A DNA stretch of 64,000 nucleotides from Acanthaster planci (GCF_001949145.1 NW_019091362.1:2455790-2519789), one strand, 5' to 3'; shown: positions 1-15,700, numbered from the stretch's first letter. A program made the numbers and translations. Notes: a model not told the origin generated them from the sequence alone.

Positions 1-2760
1 AATGAGACATTGCTGGTTTCTCTGCAGGGTTTCATTGATGAGACCAAAAAATCTTTCCGATGAATCACTTCAACCATTAAGTGAAACAAGCAATACAAAA
101 ATTTGTTGCACCACCTGTCAAACGTGAATATGCACCATCCGGGATTTTTTAACGTTGTTTGCACAGTGAACAAAAAATAGTAACACATAGAACTGCCCAC
201 AGGGCAATTTCAAACAAAAAACACGGAACAATCAACAGCAACATTAAAAATCTCAGTAAACAATTATAGAAAGAGTTCAGCTATTTTTTTTATTGAACAA
301 TAATAAAAAATAAATTGTTGTTTCCTCAAGTTTTTAACTTCAGTTTGTCGTTTTCACCTTAAGAGTTTCCCAAATATTTTTTCTTTTAAATATTCCTTCA
401 AAATCTCCATCCTACATCATTCTTACTGATATCTACAAGTATATTGTTTTCAATAAAATTTAATAATGAAATTCTTGTCAAAAGATACATTTAAGGGACC
501 ATGTAATAGAAATTTTTATTAAATTTTACTAAAAACCCTTGAAATTACCCTTAGGGTTTCAATTAACCTGATTGTAAGTTATTGTTTTACTATTTTAAGC
601 CAGATTTTGGAGCTTTTTTGTTTTAATGCTAATGCACAATTGCATATTCATGAGCAAAACTATGTCATCCAAGACACTGAACCTCAACGCTGCACTGATT
701 TGTGCATAAAGAATGTCTAGATTTTTTGTAACACTGGTATCATAGATTTCATTTCCTTTGGCTGTTTATTTTTGTTTAAGTATGAAATGTTTTCACATAG
801 CAAATTTCGAGTTCACAATTTGAACATGAAAACATGTTAACTGAGAAGTGTCTTCCTGGATTTACATCAAGGCAAAGGCGCCCTCACTTGTCCGCATATG
901 TTGGTCAATTTTGAATGTTTAAAAAGTGCACTGTTCAGTTCTCACAACTTAAAAACCAGTCCATACAGTCTTCATACACTGAAGAAGGGTAAAGACATAC
1001 ACACAAAAAAAGATTCTAACAAAAATTCATTGCATGGTTCCTTTAAAGTTTGGCACAATCATGCCCATCTTCTCAACTCAAAACAATAACACTAAAAGCT
1101 GTCAATTTTTATCACCGGTATCAGTTTTAATGTTATTTTTTAGAGTGTTATGGTGAAAATAATTGAACTAGCCCCCCCCCAAGCCATTAAGGATCTCCAC
1201 TCTTCAAATATTAGAGTTTCTCATTCTGATTGAAAGCTATCAACTTGCCTCACAAAAGTTAATCTGATGAGATGTGCACACCAGAGTCAGCAGGTTGGTC
1301 TCCCAATATTACTCTCTTTTATTGTAATGGTTCACATCTAGATGGTATGTTTGCAGGTGACACCTTATATCGTACTGTGCTGATGCACAAAAGACTTGAC
1401 CTTTCCAAAACGCGACAACATGAAATCGAATATGTATGTTCCTAAAGGGTGACAAGATTAGAAAGACGCAGTCACGCTCTCATAGTGAAAATCACTAATT
1501 ATGTTTCTTCTGTGAAAGAAACGGAACTGCCACTTACGAGAAAAGGTTAGATGCATCAAGGGACCTACACATGTATGCTTGAAAAACCATTTCCACAACA
1601 TCACACTTCCATTTTAAGTCCCTTCTAGGAATAAAATTGTTGCTCCATTTTTTTTTTAATCAAATGCAAAACCATTATGGATGGATAACCTTTATCAGGC
1701 TATGATGAAATTTTTTTGCAAATGAATTGGAATGGATATAATTATGACACTACCCATGTGTTATTTCTCTCTTTTCTCCGTCACCTGGAAATTAGGCTTC
1801 GTCTTTCTCTTTTGGTTATCTTGAAGACTCTTTTTCCTTTATTCTTCCTGGGAGGGGAAAGGTTTCATTTGAGACACTGACTGAAAAGACATTCAAGGTA
1901 CATTTTCATTCAACGGATGCTGATGTGAATGCTGGCAATAACCGATATGTGACAGAGCAGCGGCGAGACATCAATACCGTAGTTTCAAGTGAGAAGGGTT
2001 TGCCGCAATCGCTAGGCCGACCCATGAATATTTCATGAGGGAGGGTACCATGAGGCTTAGGCGCCGATGAGAACATGTGAAATTTTTAAGTTCCTGAAAT
2101 GGCAAGCTGCTCCTTTGGTGTTTCAGAACTTCCACCAAGAAAATGCAGTACACGGGTCTAAAACATCAATGTAGCATCGGATGGAAAAAAAAGGTTCCTA
2201 TAAAACAACCCAGTATATCCAAAGTATTCTAGAATTAGCACCGGCTTTATGGTTTTACTTTTGGAACCTGAGTAAGAATATTGTCAATTCAGGTGTATAC
2301 AACTGCCAGGTATGACTACAAAACAAATGAACATTGCAATCAAAGTACATGACTATATCTATGTGTACTCTTATGTGATAATGTACAAACATTACAAAAC
2401 AGTCTGGACTTGTAAATGAATTTGAAGAAAATGAAATTTGCCAAGTTGCTTGTCTCTTTGAAACACATCAATGTTACCCCCTCTTCAAAGCTTGCAACCT
2501 AATGCCCAAACTCTCAGAACGGTGGATTTTTGGTCCTTAATGCCGTACTAGCAGATATCGAAAATCAGCGATCAAAAAATTGTTCGTATCATCAACTCTT
2601 TTTAATCTTTTTTTTTATTACTTTTGTTATAACTTTTAAAAACTAGTTCACTTTTTTTTTTACATACAATATTGTAGACCTATCACTATGAATTTTCAAA
2701 TTTTGTATTGGAGTCTTATATACTGAAATAAATAACATATAAATCATCATAAAGATGAAC

Positions 2761-2835
2761 AAAGAAATTGACTGGAGTGGGATTTGAACCTACAATCTTC
2801 AAAACATATTTAATATTTAATAAATAAATCAGTGA
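2761..2835 (-). mobile_element. Possible tRNA-SINE head fragment
   Basis: The minus strand contains gtaggttcaaatcccactcc, a good B-box, with a degenerate AT-rich region upstream instead of a clear A-box. Too short to place in a family. Confidence 0.3.
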
Positions 2836-3858
2836 CATCTAAATCTAAATAAAAAGCAACATCTCTCGCAACTGAAATAAGCATAAACAGTCCCTAATAC
2901 CAGACAGAGTCAACAAAACATCCAAAAAGCTCAAGATCGAGAGACAGACGATTAAAACGGCCCCGAAAGACTGAAGGACAAGAAATGTTCAGAGAGAAGA
3001 GGACAATGACGATGATGGAGATAAACAAAGACAGGTATAAGTGATGAGCAGACGATGAGTAAATAGGCATCCGTCAGACAGGGACAGCAACGCGCCATAA
3101 GACTGATGCAGACAGGAAATTACAAAATGCCAGAGTGGGGACAACGATGGATGATACAGAGGGATGCCGACTGAGGAAATGAAAGCAAGGAGGGTGTGCA
3201 GACATAGGGAAGACAGCCACAAATGGCAAACTCAGAGACGCTTGAAGATTCAGAAATGGGCCACTTTCTTGGAAGTCATCCTTAATGCATGTTACCTATT
3301 TATCAACGAAGAATCCTGCGTTTCGTAATGCAACGGGTCACAAAAGTCTAGCAAATCAGTCCGAAACATTTGAAATTTTGTGAGTAGTAGCTGCTTTTCA
3401 CTAATTTGCTTCTAAGCTACATGTAATCTTGTTTCCATTGCCTTGAATCTGTGTCAGCTTGTGTCCTTGCACATATATGTACTCTTGAAAAATCACTTGT
3501 AATATTATCAAGATTTTCCAATAATCCACACTCGAACCCTTGAAATCATTTCATCCAACCACTTTTTTAAAGCTTCTACTTGCAACAAAAACCTTTTCAT
3601 TTAACAAAATAATTTAACAAGCATGTCATTTTTGGCCCTCAGCAGATAAATATGAACCTTTTCCTTTTTCACAAGAGTATCTTCGCAGACTCTACCTTTT
3701 ATTTCCTATCATCAACTAGAATGCGACAAGAAGGCATCTCAATAGAGAAGAACTTTAAAAGACAGGTTTCTTATTTTCAACTCTATTCCCTGTGTCGGGC
3801 CCCAGAGCTGTAAGATCACCCGCCCTCGAACACAGGGCAAACAAGTAGCACGCAACAT

Positions 3859-3878
3859 CTCTCTCTCTCTCTCTCTCT
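3859..3878. repeat. (CT)10 microsatellite
   Basis: Ten perfect CT dinucleotides. They account for the charged low-complexity reading frames that overlap here on the minus strand. Confidence 0.95.
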
Positions 3879-6800
3879 GACAGACTGCGTCTTCGTCCCT
3901 CTCCTGTCCTTGCCCAAATTCCAGCGCGCCGATTTTCTTCGCCGGGCAAGCCATGGAATTGATTTCCTCTCCGTCCCAGCAAAGCACAGACCGTCAAAAT
4001 TTCTTCTTTTTTTTTGACTGCGAGACAAAAAAGAAAAAAAATGCGGAGAGGCAGAGGGGGGGCAAGGCGAGCGAGGAAGGAAAACTTTGGGTCTTGGTTT
4101 GGAGGCATGCTGGTTGAAGAAATAAGGCGTAGCTTGCCCTGAGGATTTTGTTAATGCTGCGGACCGCATTTAATCAGGGGAAAGTGAACTGCAACTCAGA
4201 CAAGATGAGAGGGAAAGAAGAAAAAGGCATATCCTAGATCAAAAACTGTCCAGGGGAAAACAGATTCAATAGATGAGAGAACTGATGAGTGAGTCATTTA
4301 GAAATAGGTTATTTGTACTCAGGTTTGACATTTTGTGTAAAGGGTTTAAATATTTCAAACACAGACCCAAACATCAAATTAACGTGGTATCAAACCGACC
4401 CAAGGTAGAAATTGAAAGCAAGACAACTGGAAACCAATTAAGTGTTGACAATCGTGGAGAAAACATGACAGCCACGGTATTTCAACGATAAAGATAAAGA
4501 TCTATGCTTCATTTTAATGTGATGTACAATGCAATTATGTTTTACGGCATGGGGGTGTCAATATTCACATTGCAGTGCGATGGAATATTTAGAGTGCCTT
4601 GTGTACGTGTCAACTACACTCACAGGAGTGCCAATTCATAATTAATAACTAATCATATGGAAAACCTGCCCACAGGAAATGGTCCCAAAATGTCTGGTAT
4701 AAAATGTCAGGTCCTTGTCTGTTATTGATCAGTGGCTGGGACAGAAGTATTTTCAGTTAAAGGACATTTCAACCAAATGGCTAAGTTTTGACAAAACCAA
4801 CAAAAAAAAAAAACAACATATTCGTTTTGAGCTTTCCTGTTTTTCTTTGGCAAAGCATAATAAAATCTGTACATTCAGCTACCCCTGTTTTGGCCCCTAA
4901 AACAAGGTCAAAGCTAGCTACTCATGATACTAAACTGTAATCAAGTAAATCGCAAGAGCAAGATTTGAAATTTGGTATGACTGTAATTTATTCTTAACAT
5001 CCAATGTCTTTTGTACAGGAATATATTCAGCTGTATCAAATCATACCCTATTTCTGAATTTCAATTAAAAATGACAATCAAATGGGACACTGCCAATGAA
5101 AAACATCAAAAATGATTCTTTTTATAAATAACGTTTCCTGACTTATAATTTTCTCCAGTTTACGTGGCTGTACTTTGTGCAAGGTAGACAGTTTGTCATT
5201 ACATAACCAATCCAATCTTTGACAATGGTGCCAGCCCGGGCGAAATTTTTCCCACTCTTCATCTCCCTGCTACTTGTCTAACGGCATCTAGTCTCATCAC
5301 GTTTGGCTCAGTGTAGCCAAATCGGTGATCAATACCTCTGCCAGGGGATTGTAGGCCAAACCTAAATAGCCATCCATCTTGCAGTTGCACCAATGCTCGA
5401 TATCTCCGATCATTTTTCCCTTCCGAACATGAGGCCACTCTCCTCCATTCTCCCAATGTCCCCCCTCCCTCCACCCTGCCTGCTGCCACCCATTCAAAGC
5501 CCTCACGGCTGCAATCCTTTACCTATTCTGGTAATGATAGCACAGCCCTGCAAATCACATCTTTTTCAACTCGCAGGTGCATTCGACTTCATTTCCCACA
5601 GAGTGGCAAAGTAATTGCATCTTCGATTCTGTTCTGGGACAGAATTCAACACCCATGTAAATGACTACAGAAGACTACAGAATTGACTTATTTTTAGAGT
5701 TACATGTATCCCTTGATATATGCAGTGCTTGCCGAATATTACATAAATTTCTAACAGGTCAGAAAATTGGATGTGGTGTTGTCACAAAATGCTATTAAAA
5801 GCTGTTCATAAGAAATTTAGATCAATACAATAGCTTGCCGACCTTTTCATGAATTGCAAATCAACAAAAATTACTGAATCCTCTGAAAACTTTACATGTA
5901 ATTCTGAGATCAGATATTACTTGAATTTTGATACGATGTACTCCATTGCTAGTTTGGGCAATCCTTTAGGTACCACCCGTAATTACCCAAAATGTGCGGT
6001 TTGACGACACAGCATGATTGATGAATAAACAAAGCACAGAAGGCCACCGAACTCTACTGTAAATCTGTCTTTCTCTTTTACCTTGCAGGTGGAAAAAAAA
6101 AGGGATCAAGGCACCAGTAGAGACAACCATTTGGAAAAAAAGTATTTTTGTACTGTCTGGCCCAAACTCATAAAAATATTGCTGGCGTCCACTTAATGAT
6201 TTCAACTTGTCCATCCTATTGACAGCAGTATGTCACTTTATGTGCTGTGTTTTGCCAGAGCCCATCCATAAAAATTCAACCAGACAAAAATCTGGCATTC
6301 AACGAGACGATCTGAGAGCTGTTCAGATCGTCTGCATCCAAAAATTCACATTTACCCAATTCGCGTGTTGACATTGTCTGGGTGGTTAACCTGATTTTAG
6401 AGATTTTTTTTTCTTCTCTTCCCCTCCCTCTAGGCTAGACTGAACGAGAGTCCCCATGGAAACACACAGATCACATTCCCAGCTAAAATTTACATGATCA
6501 GTGTGGGGACAAAGCGACCTCCGATTGGTTTGTGAGTCTGTTGGGATTGCAACTGCTTTGATTGCTTATGAACTTCCCCCCCCAAAAAAGCAACACAAAA
6601 CTAACCAACAGATGAACAGGAAGCTAGTCTCCACGCTGATCCAATATTAGTGTTTTAAGCTATACAACTGTGATGCCATCTGGACAATCTCATAGCATGT
6701 GAACTGCACGCAGAGAACAACAAAATCCACTTAATACTGAAAAGAAGCAGTACTGTATTACTAGCACGGAAATCCACAGGAAAGTTTTGGCCAAAGAAAT

Positions 6801-9800
6801 ATAGTGACAGAGTGCAAAACAGCCAACTTTCATAGATTTGTGCATCTCTTTATTATCTCCCAACCCCCTAGGGTGCATGTAAAATCATATGAAATCCGAG
6901 AATTTAGGACTATTAGGGTAAAGAACACAAGAGAAAAATGCTCATCTTCACTTGACAACCAGATCCAAAGTCAAACACTCCGGAGACACCTGATCCAGAA
7001 ATTATTTGCTTGGACAAGACAAATCAATCTCTACATAAAAGGCACGACGTCATATTCTTTAGACTGCAAAGTTCCTTCAGTTATTCATCTGGATAAGACG
7101 AGACATCTTGATATGCCACACAGGACTGGGAAACACTCAAAGGTTGCTCTCCACTGCCCGCCAGTACTCTCCCTAAGATGATGCCACTGAGATGGGATAA
7201 TCAGTGCTCATTTACAATGACCAAACAGGAGCATAATGGCCCAAAGTGTGAGAGCAGGCAGAAATTCTGGAAATTGAGGAGTTTCTCACTCGTTCAGTTT
7301 TCACGAGTATAAAAAACTAATTAAGTGGAAAGGTCTGTCAGAGTCATTCATATGTAGGACAAATAACCAAGGGTGAGTGTTTCCCAAGAAGATCCCCACA
7401 CACAGAGAACAAATATCAGGTTCAGAAGGGCCGAGCAAGCACCATGTACTGACTGACTTCATCATCTGAGTGCATGATATCAACATGAGAGAATGGCGAG
7501 TCGCCATGCGATGGTTATAAATATACCTGCTGCAATTTCCATCTTGCAAGCGGTCACGGAGGGCAAGACAGAATTCATTACAACCAGAAAAATTCTGTCA
7601 TTCTGCAGTACTGATCAGATCGACACTTGATTATTTGAAGGTGAATTGAAGAACACACTGATTTAATTAGTGGATCAGTGGGGCGATTAAAACTTCTGGG
7701 GTATGGGGAAGGACTGGCAGCGAACAGGCAGACAGATGAGACAAAACAAGGCAGACCTTAAAACAAAAAAAGACATAAACAGACAGACTCATTCAACTTT
7801 TGGCCTAAATACAGGACAGTCTTCAGAATGTGGTCATTGTTGTGCTATTAACTAAGTTCAAAAGTTGCATTAAATAATTTATTGTTCATTTTAACAGTTA
7901 CATTGCATCTATTTTCTATGAGGAGGAACTATCACAAAAATGCCTTTACAAAGGCAATATCCCTCTGCATCCAGAGGTTAGTTAAATTCTGCTGTTACAA
8001 TGCTGTTCTGAGATTATCAAAAGCATTTCAGTAGTGACTCTATCGGTTACTGAATCATATCTAGAGTTGACCACACTGTGCTCTTTTTCAAGATTCAGAG
8101 GTTTTTTATGTATGTGAAACTATGGACCCTCCATTTTACAATTACTGATTAACTTTGACAGTTTATGTGCATTTAATTTACTGACCCAGTTAATTTTTGT
8201 TGGCTCAAGAGTAAAGAAGGGTTTGCCATAGAAAGCAACATTATTTTCCCATCCCCTCTTTCTCTTGGACAAACATCTGGCTGATTGTCCACACTATAAT
8301 GAAGTGACACAAATGTCACACTGACCACTCTCCACTGAAAAGCAATCGTGACCTTTCTAAATGATCCCTGAAAAGGTGGATGCACTAAGAACTATAAGTG
8401 CCCGGCCAACGGGCTGGACTAATTCCTGCCATGCGAAAAATTTGCAACCGATATCATTAGCCCCAACAGCTGGGAAGACAAGTGCAGTTAATCAGTACAA
8501 ACTCTGGATACACTTGAGCACACCAATGCCCGCAAATTCAACAAGACACCAGCAATGTTTAGCTTGTTAGTGTTTTGATATGGCAGGATCACGTTTCTGC
8601 AAATAAATAAAAGTCTGGACCATTGATCTTACCCATAAAACAATGCAACAAAAATCATAGGTTGGTTGAAATAAATCACATTTGGTGAGTCTCACCATAG
8701 TCTGCCCTTCTTTAGTTGAGCTACATGGATCAATTTCCTTATATGCCTAGTTTACAATTACATATATGCCTGAAAACCACTGCAATCTCGTAAAACTTAC
8801 CTCTTAAATTCCAATTTAGAAAATGGAAAAACAACCTTTATGGATATTTAAAGGAAAAAATCATCCTTTTGAACAGTGAAAGTTCACACGGGCTGTGAAA
8901 ATGTGCACTTAGTTTAGCCTGGGGATATTTAGGGAAAATCTTTTGCGCAAGGCTTGAGTTATGTTCTATGGTTACAAATTTCATTGTAAAAGAAGTGGAA
9001 CACATATCCTGTCCCATGTTCATTTTCTGCCTGATATTATTAAGACTGGTCAAATGGCAAGTCTTGATTTCACAGTCAAACTACACTGAGTGGCATTAGA
9101 TTTCACTACTTAAATAAAAAACAAAGAATGCAGATCTTTGCAATTTGATTGAGAAATGCGTACCTCAAATGGGAATGGGCAGGACCTGTACTTTTGGCGT
9201 CGCTCCCAGCGATTGATGGTTGCGCAAGCCATGGTGGATGCTCTCCAAGTATCGTCTCAAGATGTGTTGTGCTCGAGACTGTCGACAGACTGAGCCAAGG
9301 AACAGTGATGAGGATGGGTAGCCCGTACAATGCGTGCATGTAGCAACCGTAGACTGAGGTGACTTTCCTCGGAGTTTGCGAGTCTAGTGTCAAGCCAAAG
9401 CTCTTACATTAAGCTGGCCCATGCGTGAATTGAAAACATAATGCGAGATCCGAGGACACCACTGAACAAGCTGCTGATGATGTAACACTGACGTGCCTAT
9501 GTTTATATATAGCCAGCCCACGACATCGTTGGCATGGAAATGATATCGGAAGTGGTACAGTGAAAGAAAACAAACAGTCGAACCACCTGTGGCTGGGTAA
9601 ATTCTCCTAAGCATTTATCAAAGCCAAATAAAGGCTAAACGCAATTCCATTCAAGGTGTTTCTGTCCATGGGGAGTAAAATTAATTTATCAGGGAGCCAT
9701 AAATGTGGAGCCGGCATCAACAATGTCCTCAGGCTTTTAGCATTTTCTAGGTGATCGACTGTTTTGTCTGGAGTTCCAATGATTGGCCTGTTTACCTCAG

Positions 9801-12337
9801 TGAGCCAAGAAGTCAAGCAGAAAACAACACTGCATCTACGCCATCGCCTTCACCAGCTTCAACGTTTCTGATGAAGAAACTTCACACTGGAACTTTTAAA
9901 GCAATGAAACAGCAGACGGATTTGACTCAATTTGATTTGGAAGTCCTCTTCTTTAAGATAGTACAGCTAAGGCTGAGCAGATGGTGATGCATCACACACA
10001 GTGCATAGCTGTTGTAACAAAGATTTATTTCATTCAATAGACTGCCATTTGTAGTAACAACCACTTTACCAAGCCAACTTGATTGTAATGGCTTTGTCTT
10101 CAGTTCCTGATGACCATCCTCAGCAATTCCAAAATTCACAATGTAATGGTATCAAATGCATACATCTACAAAGATTTATGGCCAAAGAGTCTCACTGCTC
10201 CATCTACTCACCAGGCAGTGTAAGTATCATCATAAAGATAGCAGCCTATTTGCTGTTGAGATTTACAGATGCAAATGACTATTTTAATAACTGATTTTAC
10301 GAGAGGAAATCCCTTGTGCAACGATACCAGGATGGGGATTATCTGCCTTAACAACTGCCGTAAAACCTTGCACAATGCAGGACGCCTATCAAGAATGACT
10401 GTCCACAATGAATCATTTTAGAAATGGACGGACTGGCTCAGGCCTAGTCCAGCAGCAGAGTACGTGGACATGGCTCATTTCTATGACGGCACAAGGCACC
10501 GCCAGGCTTGGGAGTGAGACTGATGCCACCTGACGTAACAAGTCATACGAGCTACACCCTTCCCAGAGATATCACCTCAACGACAACGGTGGAGACAGTG
10601 ATGCCTCTCTGACCACATCTTCTTCTCCTTGGCTGGGGGGGGGGTTCGGCAGCAGCAGTGTCCTGCAGCACTGAGCCTGTTTACCTAAAGTATCTAGTCG
10701 CAGCCATGAAACAACACATACTCCGCAAACTCCGATCTCCGTAGCCTTGAATATGTACAATCAGCGACGATGCACAATCTCAAGGCATCACCACTCCCTC
10801 GTGCTCCAGACAAGCTGATTCCTTGCATCTCATTTAGAACTTTGCTGTTGCCAAGGCAAACGATGGAGATGAGAGAGTCTTTCACAGTCAATAAAAAGGC
10901 AAGTGTCCAAGGAGGAATATAATTCACTGAGCTCTGGCCAAAGTCCACGTACAGACATTGTTTGTGAAGTACTGGGCAGAATAACTACATCCTTGCACTG
11001 GACCTTGATCCATGGATGGCCAAATGTCATGTCATCACTGGAACGGCTAAACAGCTCTCTTGAATACTTCACTGTTACTCCTAATGTTAATTCAATTAAG
11101 CCAGGAATTATGATGCTATTACACTCAATGAAACTGTTTAATACAGGAAATCCCACCCAAGCATGGAGCTGTAAATAGAAGTCTGGGTGGCACTTTTCTC
11201 GAAGTAACACTAAACATGTGGCCTTTTTCACAATGCGAAATTTTATCCAAAAAGCCGGCTGGCTCTAGGGATAAAATTGCAAGTCGATCCTATTCAGCAC
11301 GATGCAGGCACACATGTACAAAATGTGTGCTCAATTTGTTAAGGTGGCAACGGTTCAACTCCAAGCTTTGTAAGCTGTGACCCTTCCTGTCCACCGATTA
11401 CACGATATGGATTTTTTGGTACTTCCGATTTCGTTCCTTGTCGAGGCTTCCTAATGCATTTTTTTCCCTGCCTTCCCCCATCACCCCGCTGCGGTGGTTG
11501 GAGCAGCTGGTAATTGGCTAAATGCACATGTAGCATGCCTGGGACAGACCATTCTGTAGGAGGGCTGAATTCCTCTCCAAATAGGGTGTGACACTATCAA
11601 AAATAAATTTTCACGACCACTCTGCAATTCCTTGAAATATGACTTGCTTGTTTCATTCTGTCCCTCGTTTATATTTTTGGGGGACCTCCCTGCCCAGTCC
11701 AGTCTTTGAATCATTCCACCTACAGATACAGGTGAACATTACATTAAAAATATGATCGCTTGGGCTGGACCATTGCAAACACAGGGAATAATGAAGGGGC
11801 AAGAGGTAACATAAGTATCACTAATGGGTATTTGTTCTTCTTTCATAACCTATAGGCATGAGATGGATTGGAAGCGAAGCGAACATGACAGATGAATGAA
11901 CAAGCACCTTGTAATTAAGAGAATCCAATGTCTGACGATGATCTTGCCCTCCTGTACAAATTTCTGACTAGGCATAGACTCGAGGAAACCAAGCAAGGTC
12001 AAATCCCACTAGATATTGAAATACTCACTGGAAAACCAGCCTAATACATTGGTTATCTTGGGAGATTCTAAAATACTAACAAGTAGTCTCACTGGAAATA
12101 TTTCAAGGTAAGCAAAAACTGGGCAGCTCATCCGTGCATTATTTATTTTTATTCGGCGCAGTGAGGGAGAAAGTGTGAGTACTGTCAAGAGGCAGTGCAA
12201 AGATGGTGCGAGCATGGCTCAACACCTACTGAAAACTGTGTGGGCAAGAACCAGCATAAATGGATTGGGCCTCTGTTGTGATCATATGCTTGCAATCTAG
12301 GTTTTTTTGGGGGGTTAAGTTCATCCATGACGCTCAA

Positions 12338-12790
12338 AAATAATAATAATGATGATACTTTTATACAGCACCAATCCATTACAAGTATTATTCTCTGTGG
12401 CAATTTACAATATACTATAAAATAATGCGAAATACACAAAATTATATTAACGAAAAATTCACAAAAAATGACAAATCATACAGATATGATATTACGTTAA
12501 AAAATTAAAGTGATGTAAATGCATAAAATATCAAGATCGAAGCAGTTATAAAAGGTACGTGCACTTAAAAAGGATGACATTGACATACAATAAAATAAGG
12601 TGGATTTACAAGCCAATGCCAAAACTAATTATTTGAAAAAGGCCTCACGCTAAAGGTGGGTTTGGAGACCAGACTTGAAGCTAGCAAGCGAGTCTGCGGC
12701 TCGAAGCTAGCAAGTGAGTCTGCAGCTCTGAGAGAGGCCTCAAGCTCATTCCACGATCGGGGACCAATGACCAAAACAAAGCCACCTAGA
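12338..12790 (-). mobile_element. CR1/L2-like LINE, degraded 3' end
   Basis: Read on the minus strand from about 12783, the translation gives VIGPRSWNELEASLRAADSL, then ASF, the usual C-terminus of CR1/L2-type reverse transcriptases (pattern GP-x-x-WN-x-LP ... SL-x-x-FK). A duplicated segment of about 29 bp holding GCTAGCAAG breaks the frame. The second copy continues SFKSGLQTHL, then a stop. An AT-rich 3' UTR follows, ending in gctgtataaaagtatcatc and an (ATT)n tail at about 12339-12353. The piece is 5'-truncated and dead. The superfamily is inferred from the C-terminal pattern only. Confidence 0.7.
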
Positions 12791-15700
12791 ATTCAACACA
12801 TCCATTCAACAGATGGGCTTTAGCTGTAAGACCATGAAAAATTCCATCAAGCAGAAAACCTTTATGTCTTCATTAAAAAAAAGAAAACAGTAGAAAACAC
12901 TGCCTACTCTTGGCAACTAACATACTAGTAAACTACATCCAAGAAATTTGTCATACTGTGGGGACAACTTCTGAATGGATTAAACAGAGAAAAGGCATAA
13001 TTCTCAAGGCAACAGCCAAAAATGTGAATTGATAATCATTTCAAAGACAAACTTAATCCAGAAATACTTTGCTGTTTTTATGATCCATGACAAAAATGAG
13101 ATGAATGGTTCTCAGCTGAATTTTTTTGTCTTAGCTTGATCCATTTGACTAACGTTCTGCAAGCTGAAAATGAGTCTCCCTTTTTTCCTGATAATTTCTC
13201 TAAATCTTTCAAAATCTACTCCTTGGTAAGAAGTTTCTTTAAACACCCGGGTATAATCCCCTAAATAAACTAAAGATGGCAATCACAGAATCCTCTTCTT
13301 CATTCTATCCTGCAGAATTCTCCACAAAATTCCAGGTAGATGTTGAGGGATCTCGAAGGGTTTAGGGTTAAGTAAATCTCACCTGGACAACGTTCACTGG
13401 TAAGAGGCTGGCTTACCTGTGTTTGTCATCACCGCAGGTAAGCACTGTCCAATTTGTCCAAGAGGGAAAAAACCTTCTATGAGATTGCATCTCAATTGAT
13501 TTTTGGTCAAAGACCTCAACTCTCCTGGCGGATGCAGTGCTCTTTTTTTAAATGAAAGCTGATCTACGCGCTTCGATTTGTAGATGTTTGGGTATGGGTT
13601 AAGCTAACAGAAAGAATCTCAGAGACAAGGAAATGAAATTGAGCTCTTCTTCTTGTCTTTTGCTACGATCCACTACAGGGTCAAGGTTCTTGGGATGGTG
13701 AATTGAGGATAATGGATGATGCCATGTTTGATTTTTCAAACATGCAAAATTATGGTTCATTATGGTCCTTACTGGTTGATTTGAGAAACATGCCAACAGT
13801 AATAACTGCACTCACATAAATACATTTCTATGGACCAAGCCCTGTTACAAAATGGACCAGAAACGATGCAAAAGTTGAGAAATTTGGATCAGTCATAGTA
13901 ATACTGCTATTCATTTCATCAAAAGGAAAATATTCAAGAGACAAAATTTGTAATTATGAAAAATCATAGCACTGAAAATTTTGGAACTATTCAAATCTCA
14001 GAACAAGCCATTTTGAAACTTTCCTCATTTAAAAGTAAACTTTTGATTCTATTTATATCAAATACAACCAATTAACACTGCCCAGCTGAAACCCAAATTC
14101 CTTGAAGAGCTTTTGTTATTAGTCTCGTTTATCAGTTGAAATGGACTACAAAGCAAACGCATATTCTACCTTTAAACTTAATTCCTCTAAACTGCTGCCA
14201 TGAAAAGCATAAAACCAGCAATCTCTGCCCCAAACCACCTCGGAACCTTTCCGATTTGTAAGGGAATGCATGTACTAGTGACTGTCTATTTTCAATCAAA
14301 CGATGCATCGCCTACCTGCAAGCCAGCCAGCACCTTCCTCTCCAGCAAGTCATCAGCTAGATTGGCCTGTGGACTTGCCAATTGTTCAGACCAAAGACAA
14401 CCTACGGTAAGGCGGGCTCATCCCCAAATACCACGACAGTCTAATCTTACAGCGCAACTCTTTCAACTTCACAAAAAAAAAAAAAGGAATGCGTACTTGC
14501 GTGTGTGTCTATATATCTCTCACCTCCGCGGCCCTGCTTTCTGGTGACCTAGGCAAGATCGCCCCGCAGATCATTACATCTGGTGTTTCGATACCATTGT
14601 CTCTTTGGCCAATTAAGTGTGGATGTTGGAACGTCGAAGCTATGGCAGGAGGGGACAGCGAATGGCTTTGGACAGCGAATGGTTTTGCCATTTTGTGGAG
14701 AGTGTGCATCCCGAATGCAGGCGGGAACAAGATGAAGATGTCGCTGATAATAGCTTTGATGATGACTGTAATTGCTGACAATGTGCCGGGCACGCGGATA
14801 AAATTACAAGGTGAAGTTTTCCGTTCATCCAAACGATATACTTTGCTCGATTGAATCAGAGATAATTCAGAGTTTTGAAGGTATTTTGAAAACATCTGTC
14901 CTTTAGATCAGATGAACCTGATGCATTCATGTATTTAATGACATCATAGACGACAACACAATATACCATGATTATTTCCGCTTTTTTGTTCTCGTTACAA
15001 AATAAGTCAATAAAATCAGTCATATGAATCAAGTGCATTTGCACACAATTATGTTATATTCGTCCATCCCTGAAGAGTTCAGTTTAATGAATTAAAACTT
15101 AACAAACTTCATAAGTGAATTTTATAGATTTAAACTTTACAGAGGAAACTTATAGTTATCATTCAAAATGTTCAAACACCATTTTGAACATGTCGACGAC
15201 TTCCTCAGACTATGTATGTAAAACTCAGTAAACAAGAAAAAAATCAGTTGATATCATGTTCTTGGATGACAAATTAGGCCTTATAAATCTAAGCAGTCAA
15301 ACACAAAGAAATTTGTCCAAAAGAAAATAAAAAGACAAGAAATATTTGTGCAACATCACAAAGTGAGTATAATGTGAAACTGCAGGGACTTACCGAGGCA
15401 CAGAGATCTGGAAAGTAGTGCCCCACAGAACGACCCACCAAAAATGTGCTGGGAAACGCTGATTCCCACCACAGACAACCTCCCTTAACTGTTGGCACTA
15501 CTGTGCCACCAAACCACAATAACATTACATTTTGATTTAAAACATGTCAGTTACTGAAGAGGCAACACCTCGTGGGATTATGGGCTAGCACATAAGACAA
15601 AAAAGCCACCTCACCACATTACCAACAGGTGTAAACAGGAGTCAATCTGGTAATTTACCCAATCGAAACCTTTCAGCCTGTAGGTAGCTTTCCTTGGAAT

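Noticed and set aside
3739-4169. Three overlapping minus-strand frames of 82-117 codons
   Set aside because: Produced by a (CT)10 run and purine/pyrimidine-biased sequence; no family resemblance and no splice logic.
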